Positions 57,002 through 64,000 of a DNA stretch of 64,000 bases are shown here, piece by piece (position 1 is the first letter of the stretch; each line of letters opens with the position of its first letter). Both the position numbers and the translations under genes were made by a program. The stretch is taken from the NCBI GenBank assembly GCA_007570785.1, contig ML664161.1, positions 18,105,856-18,169,855 of the forward strand, in the 5' to 3' direction. Below the pieces are notes generated by a model. That model was not told the DNA's origin. It was given only the letters and a program-made list of their open reading frames with translations, and did no database searches. The DNA is from Antilocapra americana (Eukaryota > Chordata > Mammalia > Artiodactyla > Antilocapridae).

Positions 57002-58838
57002 CTGAATGCAGAGTTCCAAAGAACCGCAAGGAGAAATAAGAAAGACTTCCTAAGTGAAAAATGCAAATAAATAGAAGAAAACAACAGAATGGGCAAGACA
57101 ACAGATCTCCTCAAGAAAATTAGAGATACCAAGGGAATATTTCATGCAAAGATGGTCACAATAAAGGACAAAAATGGAATGGACCTAACAGAAGCAAAAG
57201 ATATTAAGAAGAGGTGGCAAGAATACACAGAAGAACCATACAAAAAAGATCTTAATGACCTAGATAACCACAATGGTATGATCACTCACCTAGAGCCAGA
57301 CATCTTGGAGTACAAAGTCAAGTGGGCCTTAGAAGCATCACTACGAACAAAGCTAGTGGAGGAATAGAATTCTAATTGAGCTATTTCAAATCCTAAAAGA
57401 TGATACTGTGAAAGTGCTGCACTTAATATGCCAGCAAATTTGGAAAACTCAACTCCAGGCCACAGGACTGGAAAAGATCAGTTTTCATTCCAATCCCAGA
57501 GAAAGACAATGCTAAAGAATGTTCAAACTACTGCACAATTGCACTCATCTCACACGCTAGCAAAGTAACGCTCAAAATTCTACAAGCAAGGCTTCAACAG
57601 TACGTGAACTGAGAACTTCCAGATCTTCAAGCTGGATTTAGAAAAAGCAGAGGAAGCAGAGATCAAATTGCCAACATCCACTGGATCACAGAAAAAGCAA
57701 GAGAGTTCAGAAAAACATCTACTTCTGCTTCATTGACTATGCCAAAGCCTTTGACTGTATGGATCACAACAAACTATGGAAAATTCTTCAAGAGATGGGA
57801 ATACCAGACCACCTTACCTGCCTCCTGTGAAACCCTTATGCAGGTCAAGAAGCAACAGTTAGAAAAGGACATGGAACAACAGACTGGTTCCAAATCGGGA
57901 AAGGAGTACATCAAGGCTATATATTGTCACCCTACTTATTTAACTTACATGCAGAGTACATCAAGTGAAACGCCCGGCTAGATGAAGCACAAGCTGGAAT
58001 CAAGATTGCCAGGAGAAATATCAATAACCTCAGATATGCAGATGACACCACCCTCATGGCAGAAAGCAAAGAGGAACTAAAGAGCGTCTTGATGAAAGTC
58101 AAAGAGGAGAGTGAAACAGCTGGCTTAAAATGCAACATTCAAAAAACAAAGATCATGATATCCAGTCTCATCACTTCATGGCAAATAGATGAGGAAACAA
58201 TAGAAACAGTGACAGACTGTGTTTTCTTGGGCGCCAAAATCACTGGAGATGGTGACTGCAGCCATGAAATCACTGCAGATGGTGACTGCAGCCATGAAAT
58301 TAAAAGACGCTTGCTCCATGGAAGAAAAGCTACAACAAACCTGGACAGTATATTAAAAAGCAGAGACATTACTTTGCCAACAAAAGTCCTTATAGTCAAA
58401 GCTATGGTTTTTCTGGTAGTCATGTATGGATGTGAGAGTCGGACCATAAAGAAGGCTGAGTGCAAAAGAATTGATGCTTTTGAACTGTGATGTTGGAGAA
58501 GATTCTTGAGAGTCCCTTGGACTGCATGGAGATAAAACCAGTTAATCCTAAAGGAAATCAACCTTAAATATTCATCGGAAGGACTGATGTTGAAGCTGAA
58601 ACTCCAATACTTTGGCCACCTGATGTGAAGAGCTGACTCACTACAAAAGACCCTGATGCTAGAAAAGATTGAAGGCGGGAGGAGAAGGGGGTGACAGAGG
58701 ATGAGATTGTTGGACAGCATCACTGGCTCAATGCCCATGAGTTTGTGCAAGCTCCAGGAGATGGCAAAGGTCAGGGAAGCCTGGCATGCTGCAGTCCACT
58801 GGGTGGCAGAATCGAACACAACTGAGCGACTGAACAAC
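57002..58838 (+). mobile_element. BovB (RTE) LINE, 1.84 kb, best-preserved RT region
   Basis: 5'-truncated between endonuclease and RT, and complete to the 3' end. Open pieces include 57089-57367 (TKGIFHAKM, EAKDIKKRWQEYTEE) and 58056-58490. RT motif A (IDYAKAFDCMDHNKLW) is legible near 57735-57780 and motif C YADD is intact at 58035-58046. Disabling changes include a stop soon after 57360, a stop at about 57610, frameshifts around 57720-57990 and a stop where a late ORF2 Cys is expected (58488-58490). A 30-bp in-frame tandem duplication lies at 58237-58296. No activity is expected. Confidence 0.95.
58237..58296 (+). repeat. 30-bp tandem duplication inside BovB ORF2
   Basis: Two 30-bp units, 58237-58266 and 58267-58296, differ at one base. 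Each encodes ten residues with the shared core GDCSHEI or DGDCSHEI. The other BovB copies have a single unit here. Confidence 0.95.
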
Positions 58839-59539
58839 ACCTCTTCTCTCACCATCTTATCTCTCTGAGGCTGTATTCCCCACAAAGCTTCAACTATAAT
58901 ACAAGGCCAATGATTCCTAGATCTCTGTCTCTAGTCCTGATTTCTCTCCCAAGTCCCTCCATTTTCATCACTCTCTGATAGCTATCTTCGTTCAACCTGA
59001 GGAAACTAACAATTCCGATCCAACAGGATAAAAACTGAATTCACATCTTTTCCACTCAGTTCCTCCACCTGACTTTCCTCTTTCTACTCCTAATACCATC
59101 ACTCTCCTTGTCATTTCAGCCCAAAATTTGGTGACATACTTGGTTCTTTTTTATTGCTTTCAATCACTTCTACTTTGACAAATTTTAGCAGCTCTGCCAC
59201 ACTATTCATCCAATATCAATTTCCTTGTTTACAGTCACAACAGCCAAATTCCAGTATGAGCCTCTTATCCTGGAATCTCATCACAGACTTCCAACTTAGC
59301 TACTACTCACACATAGTTTTTCCTTCCCTCATACCTAGCCTTCCAAAAGACTGATAACCTAATCCTCCTTAAAAAAAAAACAAAACACAACATTTCTATT
59401 TTCTAAATTACAAAATAACTGCCCAGTATTCCCTGAATTTAAGTCTGTATGTCATAGTTTATATTCAAGTGTCTCTACTACATGACCTTAAACTGATACA
59501 AGCCATTTCAACACTTCCGCTATACTCCTATCATGGAGC
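58839..59539. other. Unassigned pyrimidine-rich sequence
   Basis: No gene recognised; a 66-codon frame at 59154-59354 has no domain. Parts of 59440-59539 may be upstream L2. Confidence 0.42.
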
Positions 59540-59815
59540 TTTAAAATGCTCTTTCCTCTGCCTCACATCCTCTGCTGTTTTAAATCCTTCAAGGTCCAGC
59601 TCAAACACTACTTCTCTAATGTGCCCCCCTTGAGACATCAATCATATTGATCATATTCTGCTTTACATTGCATGTGTACTGTCTTCTTGTTCACCAGATT
59701 AAAAGTTCCCTGAAAACAGGGACTATTTCTTAATCATTTTGTTTCCCTCATAGCACCTGTTTAAGCCCTTTACAGTACTGACAGTCAATAAATAGCATTT
59801 CTTATGTTAAATCAA
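59540..59815 (+). repeat. L2 LINE 3' region
   Basis: 'atccttcaaggtccagctca', 'aacactacttctctaatgtg', 'gttccctgaaaacagggact' and 'tgacagtcaataaatagcat' are the L2 ORF2 end and tail. Confidence 0.8.
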
Positions 59816-59916
59816 TGAAACCAAATCATCAGAAACAAAAAGTAAGTTTTCTTTCCTTTAACGAAGATTTGGAAACCACTTGCTTTTTGGTTGTTGTTTT
59901 TCATAGCTTTTCTTTT

Positions 59917-60219
59917 TAAATTTTATTTATTTTTGCCTGTGCTGGGTCTTCACTGCTGCATGGCCTTTTATCTAGTCGTGGTGCACAGGAGCTACTCTCT
60001 CCTTGTGGTACTCTGGCTTCTCTTGCTGTGGAGCACGGGCTCTAGAATCCAAGAGCTCAGTCACTGAGTTTCCCGGGCTCTAGGGCACAGGTTCAGTAGT
60101 TGTGCAGCACCAGCTTAGTTGCTCCACAGCACGTGAGATCGTCACAGACCAGGAGTTGAACCCATGTCTCTTGCATTGGCAGGCAGTTTCTTTACCACTG
60201 ACCCATCAGGGAAGTCCAG
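59917..60219 (-). mobile_element. CHR-1-like tRNA SINE, antisense, near full length
   Basis: 'gtgctgggtcttcactgctg', 'cttgctgtggagcacgggct', 'caggttcagtagttgtgcag' and the head 'gacccatcagggaagtcc'. A 13-bp target duplication with one mismatch, tagcttttctttt / tagtttttctttt, is at 59904-59916 and 60220-60232. Confidence 0.94.
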
Positions 60220-60370
60220 TAGTTTTTCTTTTCAAATGCATACACACCTATACTCTGTAACAGTCGTCTATCCTAAATTTGTAAAAGATTATAAATTGTA
60301 TAACCTACATACAAGAGATGAAATCCAACATAAGGTATGATTGATTGCAACATGATCCATTTGTTGCATG

Positions 60371-60571
60371 TATGTGTGCTTAGTCACTCAGTCTTTGAGA
60401 TTCCATGGACTGTAGCCCTCCAGGCTCCTCTGTCCATGGGGATTCTCCAGGCTAGAATACTGGAGTGGTTTGCCAGGCCCTCCTCCAGAGGATCCTCCCA
60501 ACCCAGAAACTGAATCTAGGTCTCCTGCATTGCAGGCAGATTTTTTACCATCTGGGCCACCAGGGAAGCCC
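60371..60571 (-). mobile_element. Bov-tA SINE, antisense
   Basis: 'tgtgcttagtcactcagtct', 'aggctcctctgtccatgggg', 'aactgaatctaggtctcctg' and 'tgggccaccagggaagcccg'. Confidence 0.94.
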
Positions 60572-60574
60572 GAA

Positions 60575-60999
60575 ACTGTGGCATGATCTCTAACCAAAAA
60601 TAAGTGTGACTTTGGCACAAGTCAATCTTTCTTTAAAGAAAGAGTAGATAGAGTAAGAACTCTGGGCCTTTAACTGAAAGACTATATGGTTACCTCCTCT
60701 TTAGTGACACTACCATCCAAACCTACTTGAATGGAATTATTCGAATTGTATTTTTGTAGATAACCAGTGTAAACAAAAAATAAATATGGTACTTGTGGCT
60801 GTCAGAAATTGAATATGTTGAGTGACCAGCTCATCTTAAAAGCTACATTATGAGGTGTTATACAGTATATACATAGAAGAATAACTTGTAGCTTCAAAGA
60901 TGGAGTGGCACAGGTGGCTGGAAAATGTTTATTACTTCAGGGTGAAGAAAAGATTGAACATTTTCCTGCCTTCACTCCTTCCTTCCTAAATCCATCCTA
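60575..60999. other. Unassigned non-coding sequence
   Basis: No gene or confident repeat. Confidence 0.42.
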
Positions 61000-61140
61000 C
61001 GTGCTGATTATATGGCAGGCACTAAAGGTATCAAGTCGATAAAGACATGAGCCCTTCTTTAAAAGAGAGGCACAGTTCTAAACAAATGATGAGAAAATAA
61101 TCTAAACATAAAGTTTGTGCCAGGTATAGCAGCAACACAG
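61000..61140 (-). repeat. L2 LINE 3' end, antisense
   Basis: 'gtgctgattatatggcaggc', 'actaaaggtatcaagtcgat' and 'gagcccttctttaaaagaga' fit the antisense L2 tail. Confidence 0.5.
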
Positions 61141-61358
61141 AAAAACTGTCAACAGTTTTATCCTTTAGAGCCTTTGCTAATCTAGTTTTTCTATAAATTA
61201 CCATAAAAGATCACTCACTAGACAAAACCAAGAAAAAAATAAAATTGTGTAAGACTTAGGTATTTGAATAATGGCTATATTACTCAGAAAACTTCAGTTC
61301 ATTTAGGCAAATGATGAGATCACTGATCTCAAAATTGAGGAAAAGCATATAGCATTGT

Positions 61359-61624
61359 CAGAGAAGGCAATGGCAACTGACTCCAGTACTCTTGCCTGGA
61401 AAATCCCATGGACAGAGGAGCCTGGTAAGCTGCAGTCCATGCGGAGGCTAAGAGTCGGACATGACTGAGCGACTTCACTTTTACTTTCATGCACTGGAGA
61501 AGGAAATGGCAACCCACTCCAGTGTTCTTGCGGGGAGAATCCCAGGGACGGGGGAGCCTGGTGAGCTGCCATCTCTGGGGTCACACAGAGTCGGACACTG
61601 AAGCGACTGAGCAGCAGCAGCAGC
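61359..61624 (+). mobile_element. BOV-A2 SINE dimer with (AGC)n tail
   Basis: Two Bov-A units ('gagaaggcaatggcaactga' at 61361 and 'gagaaggaaatggcaaccca' at 61497), each ending in the 'gactgagc' motif. The 3' end carries an (AGC)n tract (about 61607-61624). A perfect 15-bp target duplication, agcatatagcattgt, is at 61344-61358 and 61625-61639. The intact duplication suggests the youngest insertion in the window. Confidence 0.96.
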
Positions 61625-61689
61625 AGCATATAGCATTGTAGGGCCTAAAAACAACATACAATTGCAAGGATTTCAAAGTGATGGCTAAA

Positions 61690-62075
61690 CTAATAAGGAC
61701 CTACCTACAGCACAGGTAACTCTACTCTGTAATGGTCTATATGAGAAAAGAACCTTAAAAAGAGGGGATATACGTATAACTGATTCACTTTGCTGTACAC
61801 CTAAAACTAGCAAAACTCTATAAATCAACCTTGCGCTCATGCCCAGTCATGTCCAACTCTTTCTCGACCCCACGGACAGTAGCCCACCAGGCTCCTCTGT
61901 TCATAGGATTTTCCCAGCAAGAATACGGATAATCCTCTTCATCCTCCTCCAGGGAATCTTCCAAACCCAGGAATCAAACCCCTCTCTCCCATGTCTCCTG
62001 CACTGGCAGGCGGATTCTTTACCAATGAGCCATCTGGGAATCCCTGTAAATCAACTAGATGCCAAGAAAAATTTG
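61690..62075 (+). mobile_element. L1 3' end split by a Bov-tA
   Basis: L1 terminus 'aaggacctacctacagcaca', 'actgattcactttgctgtac' up to 61829, then a remnant from 62056 after the SINE. The SINE landed in the terminal 'aaatcaac' motif. Confidence 0.85.
61830..62043 (-). mobile_element. Bov-tA SINE, antisense
   Basis: 'gcccagtcatgtccaactct', 'ccaggctcctctgttcatag', 'cccaggaatcaaacccctct' and 'aatgagccatctgggaatcc'. A 12-bp target duplication with one mismatch, ctataaatcaac / ctgtaaatcaac, is at 61818-61829 and 62044-62055. Confidence 0.94.
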
Positions 62076-62319
62076 TTTAATAGTTGTACTTTTACTATTT
62101 AAAAAAAAAGGGGGGTCTAGTCATAATTATTTTCTGTAGTCAGGAGGAAAAAGGCCTGTTTACTTCATATTTAAACAGAATGCTTACCTGCCTGAGATTT
62201 CTTATCTCTAAGCTAAACAAATCATTTTAATTTCAAACAAAGTCACAAAGCATTATTTCTCAAAATATGTATTTAATTAACTGCTTATTTACTGGGTTTT
62301 TTCCTCTCTAAACCATGAG

Positions 62320-62425
62320 CTTCTTCTAGGACAAAGACTATTTCCTATTCATCTTTATATCTAGGGCCCAAGCACAATTCCTGGCACATAACAGGCAATA
62401 AACACTTATTAAATGAAAAATGTAA
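62320..62425 (+). repeat. L2 LINE 3' end
   Basis: 'catgagcttcttctaggaca', 'gggcccaagcacaattcctg' and 'gcacataacaggcaataaac' give a clear L2 tail. Confidence 0.78.
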
Positions 62426-62599
62426 ATACAGACCTTTAGATCCTTTCCAGCTTGCAATATTCAAGTTTTTAATGCTAATTGTTTGTATACTTTTTCTTAT
62501 CCTCCTTATACTGATAAAAACAAGGGAGATATTTCCAAAAAGTCTAATTTGTGGTTTACTGGTGATTCAACAAACTAAAGCCCCAAGAATTACTATGTG

Positions 62600-62745
62600 T
62601 GCGCTCAGTAGCTAAACTGTGTCCAACTCTTTGCAACCCCATGGACTGCAGCCCTCCAGGCTCCCCTGTCCATGGGATTTTCCAGGCAAGAATACTGGAG
62701 TGGGTTGACATTTCCTCCTCCAGGGACTATCCTGACCCAGGGACT
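62600..62745 (-). mobile_element. Bov-A SINE fragment, antisense
   Basis: 'gtgcgctcagtagctaaact', 'ccatggactgcagccctcca', 'ggcaagaatactggagtggg' and 'ctatcctgacccagggact', ending before the tRNA-like part. Confidence 0.9.
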
Positions 62746-62755
62746 TTAATTCTCA

Positions 62756-62774
62756 AAAATAAATAAATAAATAA
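62756..62774. repeat. (AAAT)n microsatellite
   Basis: Four to five AAAT units directly after the SINE fragment. Confidence 0.9.
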
Positions 62775-62779
62775 GGAGA

Positions 62780-64000
62780 AAGTAGGGATTGGAGGGAGGG
62801 AGAAAAGAAGTCTATTTATATTTCAAATCAAAATTGTACACTTCTTGAAGATGTTCCTCTTGCTAGGTATCTAAGACACCTTGAGCAAATAGAAAACAGC
62901 ATACATGGCCCTAAACTTCACTTAAAATGATTGTATTTATTATTTATATTTTTATCCTCACTTTTGCTGTAGCTGCTATGAATGGCTTGGAACATGCAAA
63001 ATATGCTAAGCAAGAAACACAGCCCATACCTGAAGAGTTAGCAGTTGAAAGGCACAAAGAGGTACAATGGATTTAAAAGCCTCTTGAAGAACAGCCTTTT
63101 GCTGCATAGATGCCAGGCAAGACAGTATGTGGCAGGAAAAGAGTTGGGGAAACTGCTTTAAAAACCTATTAACTAGGAATGTGAAAAAGCAGGGAACAAT
63201 TGGGAAAGGAGGGAGGTGCTCACTGCTTAAAAGGCTTTTAAATGTGACTATATTTTTGTTGGCTTTTTGCCTGCAACATAAAAATGAGGATGGTGTACAG
63301 AATAGCTAGATGGCTGCTGAAGGTGGAATGAATGGAAGCTAGGCTAGGGAGTCAAGGCCGAATTTTGAGATGCCACTATGGACCGCGTGCAGCTGTCAAG
63401 ACCACTGTCAGCAATGGCTTAGTGAAGTAAACACAAAATACAGTCAGCCAGTTCAATCACCCTTTCATTCTTGTGGTTTTCTTGATCCCATAAATATTTC
63501 CCTATGCAGTCTTTGCAGCAGATAACAAGGAGTTAACAAATTAGCCAGCCAAACAGGCAGGAATGGAGAAAAGCCACAGAACTTAGAATTGAACAGCTGA
63601 CAGCAGATTCTGCAGGTGTGGGATGAGAATCAGCTCTGCATTTTCCATGTAGCACAATTTTCTCTGTCTGGGCTGTGGCCTGATTTTCTGGCCCCTTCAG
63701 GACAACCTGAGTTATAAGGGGGAGAATTCCAGAGGGCTTTGTTCTATGATCTATGAACTCTAATTTACTTTAAAAAGGAAGCAATCTCCTAAGTTTAGAC
63801 TGATAATATTACACGTTGTAAGATTTTAGTTTTATATTAGGAAGGGAAATACTCTAGTTACCATCCTACTTAAATAAGAAATGGTGGATTAAACTGCATA
63901 GCACAATGAATCATTCCCTTAAATTGGGAGTCAAGGGGCAGCCCACACGTACACACACACGTGTAAGAAAGGGGATCACTACTTGCAATGAATATGTAAG
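62780..64000. other. Unassigned sequence to the window end
   Basis: Repeat-poor, slightly GC-richer than the rest, with no gene structure seen. A 60-codon frame at 63127-63309 shows no domain. A short palindromic CA/GT stretch lies at 63945-63965. It could be the flank of a gene outside the window, but nothing here shows it. Confidence 0.45.

Noticed and set aside
58139..58885. 248-codon minus-strand frame as a real gene
   Set aside because: It lies wholly antisense to BovB ORF2 and recurs in other BovB copies; kept only as a finding about antisense frames.
61359..61624. Repeat array with regular spacing (CRISPR-like)
   Set aside because: The two similar units are the monomers of a BOV-A2 dimer followed by an AGC microsatellite in a mammalian genome.

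Overview
This window is nuclear DNA from a bovid or other pecoran ruminant, such as cattle, buffalo, sheep or goat. The diagnostic evidence is the repeat set: BovB (RTE) LINEs, Bov-tA and BOV-A2 SINEs whose 3' ends derive from BovB, CHR-type tRNA SINEs and ruminant L1 3' ends. These lie over an older mammalian layer of L2, MIR, old L1, hAT-Charlie, Tigger and LTR copies. Base composition is AT-rich. I found no intact protein-coding gene, no multi-exon structure, no rRNA or functional tRNA, no CpG island and no CRISPR array. It reads as intergenic or long-intron DNA. Subfamily names are given from memory of consensus sequences, not from a database search.

Layout. 1-9 kb: old L2/MIR background, one BOV-A2 SINE, an 81-bp BovB stub with a perfect target-site duplication, and a repeat-poor island at about 3.64-6.64 kb. 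9-18 kb: L1 3' ends, several MIRs, a CHR-1 SINE and two Bov-tA SINEs. 18-22 kb: a hAT element split by a solo LTR, then a 2.35-kb BovB copy. 22-27 kb: mostly unique DNA. 27-37 kb: old L1 pieces, two minus-strand BovB copies, MER5A-like elements, L2 and MIR. 37-38.3 kb: a mariner MITE and the only host-gene remnant, a TCEAL-family pseudogene on the minus strand. 39-51 kb: CHR SINEs, a Tigger element with both ends, L1s, and a BovB copy that carries a nested L1. 51.6-52.2 kb: the 3' end of a hAT-Charlie transposon encoding the decayed C-terminal dimerisation region of its transposase. 52.8-55.9 kb: an old minus-strand L1 hit by four younger elements. 57-58.8 kb: the BovB copy with the best-preserved reverse transcriptase region. 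59-64 kb: L2, SINEs (one with a perfect 15-bp target duplication) and unique sequence.

How the parts relate. The only functional relationship I can support is parasitic. BovB encodes endonuclease and reverse transcriptase, and Bov-tA/BOV-A2 SINEs share its 3' tail and are known to be mobilised by it. L1 is the usual source of activity for tRNA SINEs and retrocopies. Every coding element here is truncated or broken. I found no evidence of a novel biological system. The most useful observations are the pseudogene, the nested insertions with readable target-site duplications (a relative-age record), the domesticable-class transposase fragment, two unidentified insertions and several small tandem duplications.
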